Made by a program: the position numbers and the translations under genes
Assembly (NCBI GenBank): GCA_025057155.1
Contig: JANWYD010000007.1
Location: 124,001-188,000, forward strand
Origin: Chloroflexaceae bacterium
Lineage (GTDB): Bacteria; Chloroflexota; Chloroflexia; Chloroflexales; Chloroflexaceae
Direction of reading: 5' to 3'
Length of the DNA: 64,000 bases
Shown here: piece after piece, positions 35,128 through 44,095 of the stretch
Position numbering within the stretch: the first letter of the stretch is position 1
Layout of the letters: each line of letters starts with the position of its first letter
Notes under the pieces: generated by a model
What the model was told of the DNA's origin: nothing
Databases searched by the model: none
The model's input: only the letters and a program-made list of their open reading frames with translations

Positions 35128-35913
35128 ATGCAAAACGATCGCTCCGAAGGGGCTTCGCCCTCCCAACCGCTCCCGGCCCCCGTTCCCCTCGTCACCGTGC
35201 GCTGCCACGGCGCGCTAAACGACTTCCTGCCTCACGCACAACGTGGCCGGCCTGTTACATTACCCTGGTCGGCCCATGAAACCGTCAAGCATGTGGTCGA
35301 GGTGGCCGGCGTGCCACATCCGGAGATCGGGGCGCTGACCATCAACGGCGCGCCAGCGAGCTTTGGCGCGCGGGTCGCGCCCGGCGCAGTGATTGACGTC
35401 TTCTCGCCCGAAGAGGCGCCGCCAGACGGGGTTCCCTTGCGCCCGCCGCTGGCCGTGCTGCGCTTCGCCTGCGATGTGCACCTGGGGCGTCTGGCCGCCT
35501 ACCTGCGCATGCTCGGCTTCGACACACGGTATCGCAACGACCAGAGCGACGCCGAACTGGTGGCCCTTGCCCGCGCCGAGGAGCGCGTCCTGCTCACCCG
35601 CGATGTGCGGCTGCTGATGCGCGGCGCGGTCGTTCATGGCGCGTTTGTTCGCGCCACCGACCCGGAGGCGCAGGTGCGCGAGGTGGCGCGGCGCTTCGGC
35701 CTGCGGGCCAGCGCGCGGCCCTTCCGGCGTTGCATGCGCTGCAACGGCCTCACGGCGCCGGTGGCCAAAGCGGAGATCATCGATCAGCTCCAGCCAAAGA
35801 CCCGGCGCTACTACGACGAGTTCTGGCGTTGCCAGGATTGCGGGCGGATCTACTGGTGCGGCTCCCATGTGAAGCGGATGCAGGAATTGATTGACCGGGC
35901 CCTCACAGGATAA
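35128..35913 (+). CDS. Mut7-C RNase-domain protein with ubiquitin-like N-terminus
   Basis: A 261-residue protein joining a ubiquitin-like/ThiS-type domain (about 20-95, VTVRCHGALNDFLP, IGALTINGAP) to a Mut7-C RNase (PIN-fold) domain. The latter has the acidic residues of FACDVHLGRLAAYLRMLGFDT and LLTRDVRLL, then a zinc ribbon with CMRCN and CQDCGRIYWCGSH. Family members are predicted RNA-processing nucleases with no assigned target. The start is uncertain since no ribosome-binding site is evident before ATG 35128. Two perfect hairpins follow the stop codon. Confidence 0.85.
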   Translation: MQNDRSEGASPSQPLPAPVPLVTVRCHGALNDFLPHAQRGRPVTLPWSAHETVKHVVEVAGVPHPEIGALTINGAPASFGARVAPGAVIDVFSPEEAPPDGVPLRPPLAVLRFACDVHLGRLAAYLRMLGFDTRYRNDQSDAELVALARAEERVLLTRDVRLLMRGAVVHGAFVRATDPEAQVREVARRFGLRASARPFRRCMRCNGLTAPVAKAEIIDQLQPKTRRYYDEFWRCQDCGRIYWCGSHVKRMQELIDRALTG

Positions 35914-35936
35914 TGAGCCGCCCGATCAATCCAAAC

Positions 35937-35985
35937 GTGGGTGCAACCCTGAGAGTTGCACCCACATTGCAACCCTCAGGGTTGC
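35937..35985. terminator. Two adjacent hairpins after the Mut7-C gene
   Basis: GTGGGTGCAAC/GTTGCACCCAC (35937-35947 with 35955-35965) and GCAACCC-TCA-GGGTTGC (35969-35985). They lie between convergent genes and probably end both transcripts, although neither has a T-tract. Confidence 0.55.
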
Positions 35986-36024
35986 ACCCAGGAGCACAGA
36001 ACCCTCCCAGAAGCTGAATCAGCC

Positions 36025-36891
36025 TCAGCGCAGCTCCTGACCGGCCAGAAAGCCAAGCAGCAAGCCATGGAAACGTTCCTGGGCCTCGATCTGCGGAAAG
36101 TGGCCGCAACGGGGAATGATCACCAGTTGCGAGCCCGGAATGGCGGCCTGCGCCTCCCGCGCATACTTGACCGGGAACAGACGATCCTGCTCGCCCCAGA
36201 CGATCAGCACCGGGCAGCGGATCTCCTTCAGGCGCTCCCAGAGGCCGCTGCCCTTGAGATCGTTGGCCTCGAAGTGACGGCTCATCGCCAGCGTCGTGTC
36301 GCGAATGCGGCGATCGCCAAGAGTGGCGCGCCCGCGGGCGATCAGCTCAGGGGTGACGTAGCGCGCCGGGTCGGCAAAGGCGGCGGCAAGTTGCATGCGG
36401 ATCACCGGCGTGAGTGCGGAGAGAGAGAGAATGCTCTCGCCCAGGAAGGGCAGCGACCCGCCTTTGCGCATAAACAGCGGCAATTGCATAAATCCCTCGC
36501 TGTCGGCGATCAACAGCCGCGAGACGCGCTGCGAGTAGAGCACTGTCGTCGCCAGGGCGTGCTTGCCCCCCATCGAGTGCCCGACCACGGCGGCGGATTG
36601 CACCCCCAGGGCGTCGAGCAGGCCGACATTGAGGTCCGCAAACCGCTGGAGGCTGTAAGCCGCGCCTCCCGGCTTATCCGAGTACCCGAAGCCCAGCGTG
36701 TCCGGGGCGATTGCCCGGTAGCCCGCCTCGGCCAGACATGCGATGGTGGGGCGCCAGTCATCGGCGTTGACCAGGAAGCCGTGCAACAGCAGCACCGCCG
36801 GTCCTTCACCCGCCGTCAGCACCCGCAGGCGGAACCCTTCGACCGTGACCGTCGTGGCCTCGACGTTGACCTGTTCCTTCAGATTGTGCAT
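36025..36891 (-). CDS. Alpha/beta-fold hydrolase
   Basis: A 288-residue soluble hydrolase of the epoxide hydrolase/haloalkane dehalogenase-like superfamily. It shows LLLHGFLVNADDW, DTLGFGYSDKP, nucleophile elbow VGHSMGG, WGEQDRLFP with the acid, and CGHFPQIE with the His. A Ser nucleophile points to esterase or C-C hydrolase activity rather than epoxide hydrolase. The substrate is unknown. ATG 36891 gives the family N-terminus; the frame to 36966 lacks conservation. It is convergent with the Mut7-C gene. Confidence 0.85.
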   Translation of the reverse strand: MHNLKEQVNVEATTVTVEGFRLRVLTAGEGPAVLLLHGFLVNADDWRPTIACLAEAGYRAIAPDTLGFGYSDKPGGAAYSLQRFADLNVGLLDALGVQSAAVVGHSMGGKHALATTVLYSQRVSRLLIADSEGFMQLPLFMRKGGSLPFLGESILSLSALTPVIRMQLAAAFADPARYVTPELIARGRATLGDRRIRDTTLAMSRHFEANDLKGSGLWERLKEIRCPVLIVWGEQDRLFPVKYAREAQAAIPGSQLVIIPRCGHFPQIEAQERFHGLLLGFLAGQELR

Positions 36892-37447
36892 GGTGTCATC
36901 CTCCGTAGGGGCCTGGCCGGGGCGCCAGAACCCAGGGATGTTTCTGGAAGGGCGTGGTCCTCTCAAATCCTCTCCTGACGCCTGGCGGCGCCATGCTCCA
37001 GATGCAAAATGGAGGTATTCGGCACTTGGAGAAACCCGATTTCCCCATACCCCGGCTCACCGGCAGGGCCGAAACTCGGCAGGCGCCTCTGACCCCTCTG
37101 CCCACCGGCCTCGTGCAACGCCCGCCTTCGGTGGCGGGTCTGGAGCGGCTACACGGCGCGCCAGGGTGGTTTTTCGTTGGTTCTGGCCGCTATGCTGCCA
37201 GAACCAACGTGAAGTTCGGGGCTTGACCCGGAGATGGTGCATCGCCCCTGCCTCCGCACGGAATCCTACCACACTATTTGACAGGGTTTGCTATAATAAG
37301 CGGCATTATCCACCCCGATCCCGCAACACAGAGAAAAGCTGAAACCCGCTCCCGGCCCGCGCCAGCGGCTCGCGGCTTGTCTGGCGCCGATGGCTGCTTC
37401 GGTTGGTGCGCTGCCGGGGTTGCCGGGCACGTAAAGGAGGTGCGCTC
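36892..37447. other. 556-bp gene-free region with R5 repeat and -10 box
   Basis: It contains a GAAACCCGATTTCCCC hairpin near 37024-37040, R5 copy 2 (37171-37213), and an extended -10 box TTTGCTATAAT (37287-37297) on the plus strand, suitable for the flavodoxin gene. No gene is supported. Confidence 0.5.
37171..37213. repeat. R5 palindrome, copy 2
   Basis: CGTTGGTTCTGGC (37175-37187) pairs with 37197-37209, and the inner CGC-TAT-GCT leaves one mismatch. The same TAT loop as the copy at 9604-9648. Confidence 0.75.
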
Positions 37448-37957
37448 ATGGGTGATCCCTGCCGAGTGCTGGTGCTCTACGATCACGGCGATCTGCTGGC
37501 CGCGCTAGCCCAGGAAGTGGCCGCTGGCGCGCAGGAAGTGTCGGGCGCAAGCGTGTCGCTCCTCAAGCTTCCCGACGCTTCGCGCGAGGATCTGCTCGAA
37601 GCCGACGCGATCATTATCGGCACACCGAACTGGACGGGTATCAAAGGCTCGCTCAAACGCTGGCTGGATACGACAGGGGATATGTGGGAGGAGGGCCTGC
37701 TCGCGGGCAAGGTGGGCGCGGCCTTCACCACCAGCGCCGGGCGGCACTCGGGCACCGAGTTCACCCTCCTCAATGTGCTGCACTGGGAGCTTGGCAGCGG
37801 GATGATCATCGTCGGGCTGCCATGGACCCCGACGATGGAACGTTCCGGCTCCTACTACGGCGCCACTGCCATCGGCGGCATTACCGATGAGGACCGCGCC
37901 CAGGGCCGCGCGCTGGGCCGCCGCGTGGCCGAAATTGCAGAACGACTGAAGCGTTGA
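37448..37957 (+). CDS. Flavodoxin/WrbA-like flavoprotein
   Basis: A 169-residue flavodoxin-fold protein expected to bind FMN and work in electron transfer or quinone reduction. It has a modified phosphate-binding loop VLVLYDHGDLLAALA at the N-terminus, the IIIGTPNWTGIKGSLKRWLD motif, and the FTTSAGRHSGTEFTLLNVL segment seen in WrbA-like NAD(P)H:quinone oxidoreductases. The first loop lacks the usual Ser/Thr-rich TxSxTGNT pattern. ATG 37448 follows a strong AAAGGAGG at 37433-37440. Confidence 0.8.
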   Translation: MGDPCRVLVLYDHGDLLAALAQEVAAGAQEVSGASVSLLKLPDASREDLLEADAIIIGTPNWTGIKGSLKRWLDTTGDMWEEGLLAGKVGAAFTTSAGRHSGTEFTLLNVLHWELGSGMIIVGLPWTPTMERSGSYYGATAIGGITDEDRAQGRALGRRVAEIAERLKR

Positions 37958-38007
37958 GAGGGCCGCCATTCATGCCGTGACGGCGTTCACGTCTACCGAC
38001 ACGTGTT

Positions 38008-38063
38008 CGCCGCGGAGGGCGCGGAGGTTTCATCCAGCCCATCCTCCTGCGCCCTCCGCGGTA
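38008..38063. repeat. R7 repeat, copy 2
   Basis: CGCCGCGGAGGGCGCGGAGG and CGCCCTCCGCGGTAA as inverted ends, between the convergent flavodoxin and sirtuin genes, where it may end transcription. Confidence 0.65.
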
Positions 38064-38081
38064 AAAGTGAAGACGCGCGCG

Positions 38082-38840
38082 CTACTGCCGCGCGCCCCGC
38101 TCCAGCGCCCCGGCGACGATTGCCGGAATAGCCGTCGCCACATCCTCGCGGACCACCGCATCGGCCTGTTGATCCAGATACGTCTCCTCCAGGTTCACGA
38201 TGATCATCCGGGCGCCGCGGCGGGCGGCGATCAGCGGCAGGTCGCAGACCGGGGCCACTTCGAGCGAGGTTCCGGCTACCAGCAGCAGGTCGCACTGTTC
38301 GAGCAGCGCCTGGGCCAGCCAGAGCAACCCCAGCGGCAACCCCTCGTCAAAGAGCACGACGTCGGGCTTAAATACTCCGCCGCATGCGCAGCGCGGCGCG
38401 CGCCCCTGCCGGATCATCGGCAGCAGCTTCTCGCCCGGCGCCTGCCGTTCGCACTCGAAGCACGTCGCGGTCCGCAGGTGCCCATGGAGTTCATAGACGC
38501 GGCGCGAGCCGGCCTGCTGGTGCAATCCGTCAATGTTCTGGGTGATCACCCCCGTCACGCGCCCGGCGGCCTCGAACTCGGCGATGGCCAGATGCGCCGG
38601 GTTCGGACGCGCCGCCAGGATCGGCTCGATCAGCTCGTTGAGCCAGCGGTAGAAGCCGTCAGGATCGCGCCGGAACGCCCGCAGTGAAGCCACTTCGGAG
38701 GGATCGCTGCGCGCCCAGAGGCCATCTGCGCTGCGAAAATCGGGGATGCCGGAGGGCCGGCTGAAACCGGCGCCAGTAAGAACCACTACCCGTTGCGCTG
38801 CCGCCGCCAGTTCGATCGCTCGCCCAAGCTCTGTGCGCAT
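38082..38840 (-). CDS. NAD-dependent protein deacylase (sirtuin, CobB-like)
   Basis: A 252-residue Sir2-family enzyme that removes acyl groups from lysines at the cost of NAD. The binding motif [16 protein letters not shown] is at about 21-36, [12 protein letters not shown] at about 99-110, and the catalytic His in ELHGH follows. The zinc site shows CFEC and [15 protein letters not shown] motif completes the NAD pocket. Length and motif spacing are normal for bacterial class II/III sirtuins. A minus-strand TATAAT (complement of 38942-38947) lies about 100 bp upstream. Confidence 0.92.
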   Translation of the reverse strand: MRTELGRAIELAAAAQRVVVLTGAGFSRPSGIPDFRSADGLWARSDPSEVASLRAFRRDPDGFYRWLNELIEPILAARPNPAHLAIAEFEAAGRVTGVITQNIDGLHQQAGSRRVYELHGHLRTATCFECERQAPGEKLLPMIRQGRAPRCACGGVFKPDVVLFDEGLPLGLLWLAQALLEQCDLLLVAGTSLEVAPVCDLPLIAARRGARMIIVNLEETYLDQQADAVVREDVATAIPAIVAGALERGARQ

Positions 38841-39106
38841 AAGCCTTCCTCAACTCCGAAAGTGATGGCGGGAGAGCGTGGAACCCGCCCTGGTTGCCCC
38901 GCCTCTCTACCACGGAGAGGGGCTGGAAGGGCGTGGCTCTTATTATACCGATCTTGCCGACCTCACAGAACCGATGCAACGTCCCGGGGGCAGGCTTCAA
39001 TCTCCAGTTTTTTCGTTGGTTTTCGCGGCCTTGGCGCCCCGGCCCCCCGCTGAAGGCGGAACGGAGGGTGGGGGGTGTGAACATAGCCAAAACCGAGAAG
39101 TCCCAA
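38841..39106. other. Intergenic region with degenerate R5 half-copy
   Basis: It holds the sirtuin -10 box (38942-38947, minus strand) and a half R5 (TTTTTTCGTTGGTTTTCGCGG at 39009 onward). No gene is supported. Confidence 0.45.
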
Positions 39107-40456
39107 TTATTTCCCTCCCGCGCCGCGGTTGAGCATCCCCAGGGCCAGCGTGATGCCCGGGTCATCGGCGGGGCTGAAACGCGTCCAGTCGTCGAGAGAG
39201 AGAATGTCAGGTTGCACGCCGGCGCCCTCCAGCCAGGCCCCGTTGGAGAGTTCAAAACCTTCCTGAGCCACCCAGAGGCGCGCGCCGCCGCTCAGATCGT
39301 AGGCGTAGATGGTTTCAGTGTTGCCCGCAGTGGGCGCGCCCACGACCACCGCGCCGCCGTGCTGTTGCAGCACCGCCGCGATCACCTCGGCGTAGGAGGC
39401 GGTGCCCTCATCCACCAGCACCACCAGGGGCAGACCGCGCAGGTCAGGCAGCACTGGCTCAATCACCAGCGGCGTATCTCCGGCGCGGCTGGTGAAGCGC
39501 CCCACCTCGCCTCGAACAAAGTGGCCGAGGAGGCCGGTCATAACGCCGCGCCAGCCGCCGGGGTTGCTGCGCAGGTCAATGATCAGGCCGCGTAACGGCG
39601 CCGCTCCGGTCAGAGCGGCCAGCGCCTCGCGTACCTGAGCGTCCATATCGTTGACCCAGAGGGTTGTAACTCCGAGGTAGCCAATGTCGCCGGCCAGACG
39701 CAACGCCGTAGGACCGATGCGTCCCTCGACTCGCTGCCGGGTGAGCACCAGGTCGCGACTGGCCTCACCGGGGCGCACGACGGTCAGGCGAACCTGGCTG
39801 CCCTCCGGCCCTTGAATGTCGCCCTGGGGATAGGCGGTGCCGTCAATGGCTACGATCCGGTCGCGGGGTTGCAGGCCGGCCCGTTCGGCAGGGCTATCAG
39901 GAAAGACGTGCTGGATGAACAACCCGTCCTGGAGCGGCAGCGCGATCACCCCGATGCCGACCTGCTCCTCGCGCCCGCTGGTCAGCACATCCTGGCGCTG
40001 GGCGTCGCCTGGAGGCAGGAAGCGCGAATGCTCATCCCCCAGGCGCCCCACCATCTCCACCATCAGGGCGAAGAATGCCGCATCATCGGCAGCGCTCTCA
40101 ACCAGCGGCGCGAACTCCTCGCGCGTCGCTTCCCAGTCTACGCCGCGAAAGTCGGGGTAGAGGTACTTTTCGTTGATCGTGCTCCAGACCTCATTGAAAA
40201 TCTGCCGGCGCAGCGCCATAGACAGAGGGGCTGCCTCCTCCGCCGTGGCGGGAGTGGGTGAAAGCGCCGTAGGTGACGGTTCAGTGGCAGGGCTGACCGC
40301 AATGGCTGTCGGGGGTGGCGCGGGGGTCGCCGCTGGCACGACAGGGATCGGCGTTACCATCGGCGTCGCCGGCGCCGGCGCGCCGCGCGCGGCGCATCCG
40401 GCTGCAAGCAATGCCAGTCCCAGCAACCAGCTCACCGTTCCCAGGATGCGGATCAT
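39107..40456 (-). CDS. Lipoprotein S41-family protease with PDZ domain
   Basis: A 449-residue C-terminal-processing-protease-like protein. A lipoprotein signal (LLAAGC, Cys21) and a Pro/Thr-rich linker (24-75) place it outside the membrane. A PDZ domain covers about 160-240 (GIGVIALPLQDGLFIQHV, GLQPRDRIVAIDG). The S41 core has LIIDLRSNPGG and the nucleophile Ser354 in DEGTASYAEV. The position of the usual catalytic Lys reads GAPTAGN (Asn379), so a Ser/Lys dyad is absent at the expected place. The penicillin-binding protein gene ends 73 bp from its start, on the same strand. Confidence 0.85.
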   Translation of the reverse strand: MIRILGTVSWLLGLALLAAGCAARGAPAPATPMVTPIPVVPAATPAPPPTAIAVSPATEPSPTALSPTPATAEEAAPLSMALRRQIFNEVWSTINEKYLYPDFRGVDWEATREEFAPLVESAADDAAFFALMVEMVGRLGDEHSRFLPPGDAQRQDVLTSGREEQVGIGVIALPLQDGLFIQHVFPDSPAERAGLQPRDRIVAIDGTAYPQGDIQGPEGSQVRLTVVRPGEASRDLVLTRQRVEGRIGPTALRLAGDIGYLGVTTLWVNDMDAQVREALAALTGAAPLRGLIIDLRSNPGGWRGVMTGLLGHFVRGEVGRFTSRAGDTPLVIEPVLPDLRGLPLVVLVDEGTASYAEVIAAVLQQHGGAVVVGAPTAGNTETIYAYDLSGGARLWVAQEGFELSNGAWLEGAGVQPDILSLDDWTRFSPADDPGITLALGMLNRGAGGK

Positions 40457-40529
40457 TCTTAAACCGACGGTGGAGGGAAACCGGGGTTCCCCGCACCTCT
40501 CCCGGATCTCTCTGCACAAAGCGCGATCG

Positions 40530-42248
40530 TTATTCCGTTGCGAACGCCGCGGCGAGCACCTGCCCGGCCAGTTCGGCGCCGACGCTGCTGCCCTCGCCGC
40601 CGCTCTCCACCATCACCGCCACCGCGTAGCGCGGGGCGTCAAGGGGGGCCACCGCCAGGAACCATGCATGCGGTATCGCTCCCGGTACATGCTCGGCGGT
40701 GCCCGATTTGCCGCCCACTGCAATGCCCGGCACGAAGGCGCTCACGCTGCTTCCGAAGCCATAGCGCGCCACCGCGCCCATGGCGGCGCGCACCGTCCGG
40801 GCCGTCTGCGACGACATCGTCCGGCGAAGTTCGCGTGGCCGGAACTCGCGGATTGTTCCTCCATCGGGCCGGGTGATGCGTTGCACAAGATATGGTTGCA
40901 TCATCACCCCGTCATTGGCGACCGCGGCGGCCACCAGGGCCATCTGCAACGGGGTGACCAGCAGTTGCCCCTGGCCATAGCCGGTGTCGGCCAGGGCGCG
41001 CGGGTAATTCAGAAAGCCCGGATCCACGTAGAGCAAACTCTGCGAGGCGGGCAGTTCGGTGAAAGCCGGATAAGAGGCAGGCGCGCTCCGGGGCGGCAGA
41101 ACATCGAAGCGGCGCGCCACCTCGATCATCAGGTCCGCTCCCAGACGCACGGCGTACTGGGCGAAGGCCGTGTTGCACGAGAAGGCGTAAACCCGTTCAA
41201 GGTCGGAGGGTGATCCGGTCAGCGAGGCCAGACCGGCGACGGCATTGGTCACGGGCGGCGCGCCCTCCTGGGGCGTATAGGTCTCCGGGCAGGTAATCTC
41301 GTCGGGCCGTCCGGCCCGGGGATGTTCGAGCACCGCGATTGCCGTAACAGTTTTGAAGGTTGAGCCTGGCGGATAGACGCCTTGAGTAGCCCGGTTCAGC
41401 AACGGCTGGCCGGCGCCGTCGGCGGTCAACTCGGCCCAGTAGGCGCTGATGCGCCGATTTTCTTCCTGCCAATCGCTGGCGGCCGGGTCAAAGCTCAGCC
41501 CGCGCGGGTCGAAGCCAGGGCTGCTCACCAGAGCCAGCACGGCGCCGGTGCGGGGATCCAGCACCACCACCGACCCCGTGCGCCCGCTCAGCGCCGCCGC
41601 CGCCCCCGCCTGCAGATCGGCGTTGATGGTCAGCGTCAGGTCATTGCCCTGCGGAGCGCCGCCGAGGAAGCGTTCGCGCAGCCGCGCCCATTCGTTGCCC
41701 CGCTCGCCGGTTAAATACTCGGCAAAGCTGGCCTCCAGGCCGCTCTGACCATAGCGGGTGCTGAAGAAGCCCACCACGTGACTGAAGGCCCGCGGGTCGT
41801 AACGCTCCGCCAGCGGATAGGTGCGGCGGGCGAAACCGGCCGCGGGTTCGCCGGCCACCAGCGTCTCGCCGCGACGGTCGAGCATGCGTCCGCGCAACAC
41901 GCGCTGCGAGGCCAGAACGGGTCGCACGTCGCCGGTGGTGAAGCCATCGGGCGTGGTAACCACGAACGACGTAATCGCCTCGGCCTGCACCACCTGTTGC
42001 CGGAGCAGTTGCAAACTCAAAAGCCCGAATCCTACGAGCACTACCAGTCCCAGGTTATACACGCTGCCCGACAGGCCGCGCCGCTGAGGCGGGGCGGTAA
42101 TGCGCGCCGCGAGCCAGAGGAGCGGCCCGGCGGCCCAGAGACAGATCAGCCAGCGCCTCTCAGCCTCAACTGGCTGGATGATCCCGTACCCGATCAGCCC
42201 CGCGGCTCCGATCACACTTAACGTTCGCAGCGCGGTGCGCGCCATCAT
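40530..42248 (-). CDS. Class B penicillin-binding protein (transpeptidase)
   Basis: A 572-residue peptidoglycan transpeptidase. The penicillin-binding domain has the motifs STFK (Ser296/Lys299), SCN (Ser357-Asn359) and KSGT (514-517). A dimerisation-type region precedes it (GRMLDRRGETLVA). Three hydrophobic segments at about 8-24, 33-48 and 63-82 replace the single anchor of standard PBP2/FtsI. It most resembles the PbpA group, which usually lies next to a RodA/FtsW gene; none is present here. A good promoter (42310-42338) precedes it, and the S41 protease gene follows by 73 bp. Confidence 0.9.
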   Translation of the reverse strand: MMARTALRTLSVIGAAGLIGYGIIQPVEAERRWLICLWAAGPLLWLAARITAPPQRRGLSGSVYNLGLVVLVGFGLLSLQLLRQQVVQAEAITSFVVTTPDGFTTGDVRPVLASQRVLRGRMLDRRGETLVAGEPAAGFARRTYPLAERYDPRAFSHVVGFFSTRYGQSGLEASFAEYLTGERGNEWARLRERFLGGAPQGNDLTLTINADLQAGAAAALSGRTGSVVVLDPRTGAVLALVSSPGFDPRGLSFDPAASDWQEENRRISAYWAELTADGAGQPLLNRATQGVYPPGSTFKTVTAIAVLEHPRAGRPDEITCPETYTPQEGAPPVTNAVAGLASLTGSPSDLERVYAFSCNTAFAQYAVRLGADLMIEVARRFDVLPPRSAPASYPAFTELPASQSLLYVDPGFLNYPRALADTGYGQGQLLVTPLQMALVAAAVANDGVMMQPYLVQRITRPDGGTIREFRPRELRRTMSSQTARTVRAAMGAVARYGFGSSVSAFVPGIAVGGKSGTAEHVPGAIPHAWFLAVAPLDAPRYAVAVMVESGGEGSSVGAELAGQVLAAAFATE

Positions 42249-42666
42249 GGGTGCTTACTCCACGAAACACCCGGCGCCGGAGGGTATTGCCGGGAACACG
42301 ACTGTATGGATTATACGCGAACGCATGTCCCACGACAAGTCATGAAGGACCTGTCTCCAGGGCTGGAGCAAGGCCGTCGCCCGGGGCGGGGCGTGAGTCG
42401 GACTGGCATCCCGGTCGTGCTGTTGCGGTGATTTTGATGAAAACTACTAAAAAACCGAGGTCAGGGTTGGCGCCGCGGGCGGTACAACACCCTGGGCTCT
42501 GCCTGGCTGGCGACTGCGGGAGGGTCTGGGTCGACGAACCCCCCCTGGGAACACTCGTTTCTTGCTCGATCAGAGGGGGTAAAAAACCCGGCTTTCCGGC
42601 GCCCCTGGTCGGGAGAGGGACGGGGAGGGCCAGGCTCTCCCCATCACCGCGCCGGCGCCTGTCCTG
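42249..42666. other. 418-bp gene-free region
   Basis: It contains the promoter of the PBP gene and an R3-like hairpin GGGGAGGGCC-A-GGCTCTCCCC (42622-42642), with one mismatch, near the end of the sensor kinase gene. Nothing else was recognised. Confidence 0.5.
42310..42338 (-). promoter_or_regulatory. Promoter of the PBP gene
   Basis: On the minus strand TTGTCG (42338-42333), 17-bp spacer, TATAAT (42315-42310). The leader to ATG 42248 would be about 55 nt. Confidence 0.65.
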
Positions 42667-43839
42667 TCAGGAGTCAAGGGGCAGACTGGCGCGGACCGTC
42701 ACCCCGCCACTCTCGCCCTCAAAGACATCAAGGCTTCCGTCGAACTCGGCCAGGCGATAGCGCACCGCCCGCAGGCCGTGCAAGCCAGGACGTTCGTAGG
42801 TGCCATCGAGAAGCCCGACGCCATCATCTTGCACGGTGAGGGAGACCCTATGCGCCTCGAAGGCGAGCAGCACGGTGGCGCTATGGGCGCGGGCGTGCTG
42901 TTGCACGTTCTGGAGGGCTTCCTGCGCGCAGCGCAGGAGCACGGCGTACTGGGCCGCATGCAAACGGCGCGCCGTTCCCGTGCAGCTCACCTGTATCGCC
43001 AGACCGCTCTGCTGGGCCACAAGGCTGCCGAGTCGTTCGAGGGCCGTTCCGAGGCTAATCTCCGGTGTTAGGGGGAGATCGTAGAGGACCCGCCGTGTGA
43101 CAGGATGCTGTTCGGCGGTGGCGACCATCGGCGCGCTGGAAGTGAGGTTGGCGCCGGTCTGTCCGGGAGGTGTGCTGCGCTGCAAATCAGCCAGGCGCAG
43201 GGTTGACGCAGAACGGTCAACTGCGCCTTTGCCCTGGGCGAGGCCGCCCGTTCCCGCTTTGCCCGGAGGATGGATCGGCGCCGTTCCCGTTTCGCCGTCG
43301 CGTTCAACAACCTGTCCTGCGATGACCCAGAACCCGGCGAAGAGCAGCGGCGCCGTGACGCGGAAGGCGAGGGTCAGCGGAGCGAGGCTCTCGCCGGAAG
43401 ACTGGTTGAACGTCGCCAGGCCCAGCAGATCCAGACCGATGAAGCTCAGGGCGCTTACCAGCCCGCCCCGCCAGCCAAAGAGCAGCGCGGGGAGCACCAG
43501 CGCGCCCAGGGCATACGGCAGGAATGGCAGCGCCCGGCTCTCGCTGAGCCACAGCACCGCCGCGCTTGCCGCCAGATCGACGAACCCCGCTGCCGGACGG
43601 CGCCGGAGCAGGCGAACATACCGCTGGGCCAGGGCCGTCGCCAGCACATTGACAACGCCAAGCAGCAACAACAACCCGGCGTCCCGCGGTAACGAAGCGG
43701 TGGAACGGCCAGGGACAGTCAGGGTGAGGGCTGCCACACCCCAGACTATCCAGCGGTAGCCAAAGAACGCGACGTGGTCGCTTAAACGAACGCGCCACTC
43801 TGCTGCCGGTCGCTTCACGCTATTCCCTTTCCCGGACAC
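42667..43839 (-). CDS. Sensor kinase-like protein lacking a phosphoacceptor H-box
   Basis: A 390-residue membrane protein with about five to six helices (residues 25-175) and a C-terminal HATPase domain. The N-box is clear (RCAQEALQNVQQHA, Asn311), as are the G-box DDGVGL (338-343) and GLHGLRAVRYRL, all typical of HisKA_3/NarX-type kinases. The region that should carry the ER.RIARELHD phosphorylation helix (about 205-275) shows no such His. It therefore may not autophosphorylate in the usual way. Its promoter is at 43893-43921. A NarL-type regulator with an equally atypical receiver lies at 30183-30887. Confidence 0.78.
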   Translation of the reverse strand: MSGKGNSVKRPAAEWRVRLSDHVAFFGYRWIVWGVAALTLTVPGRSTASLPRDAGLLLLLGVVNVLATALAQRYVRLLRRRPAAGFVDLAASAAVLWLSESRALPFLPYALGALVLPALLFGWRGGLVSALSFIGLDLLGLATFNQSSGESLAPLTLAFRVTAPLLFAGFWVIAGQVVERDGETGTAPIHPPGKAGTGGLAQGKGAVDRSASTLRLADLQRSTPPGQTGANLTSSAPMVATAEQHPVTRRVLYDLPLTPEISLGTALERLGSLVAQQSGLAIQVSCTGTARRLHAAQYAVLLRCAQEALQNVQQHARAHSATVLLAFEAHRVSLTVQDDGVGLLDGTYERPGLHGLRAVRYRLAEFDGSLDVFEGESGGVTVRASLPLDS

Positions 43840-43892
43840 GACGCCGTGGCGGCGGGGGCAAGCCAGTCGGTCGAGGGTAAAAATCCACCCAC

Positions 43893-43921
43893 AGTGTAGC
43901 AGAAAGACCCTTTCCCGGCAA
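43893..43921 (-). promoter_or_regulatory. Promoter of the sensor kinase-like gene
   Basis: On the minus strand TTGCCG (43921-43916), 17-bp spacer, TACACT (43898-43893), about 50 bp before the ATG. The same TTGCCG box is found before rplS. Confidence 0.6.
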
Positions 43922-44045
43922 CCTGAAATCGCTTCAAGGAGGCGGGATTATTTTTCCTATCTTAAGAATCGCGGCAGCGCCGTCGCAAGCGGAGGCCGGG
44001 TCGGCGGGCTGCCGAGGACCAAACCATTCCCGTTGCCTACGGATC

Positions 44046-44066
44046 GGCGAGGACCCGCCTCGCCGA
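44046..44066. terminator. Hairpin after the 44096 gene
   Basis: CGGCGAGG and CCTCGCCG around a 5-nt loop, about 30 bp beyond the stop codon of the minus-strand membrane protein gene. No T-tract. Confidence 0.4.
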
Positions 44067-44095
44067 CCCGCGGCGGCAATCATCGCCACCCGGCA

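Noticed and set aside
37278-37297. TTGACA/TATAAT promoter before the flavodoxin gene
   Set aside because: The two boxes are only 8 bp apart; only the extended -10 was kept.
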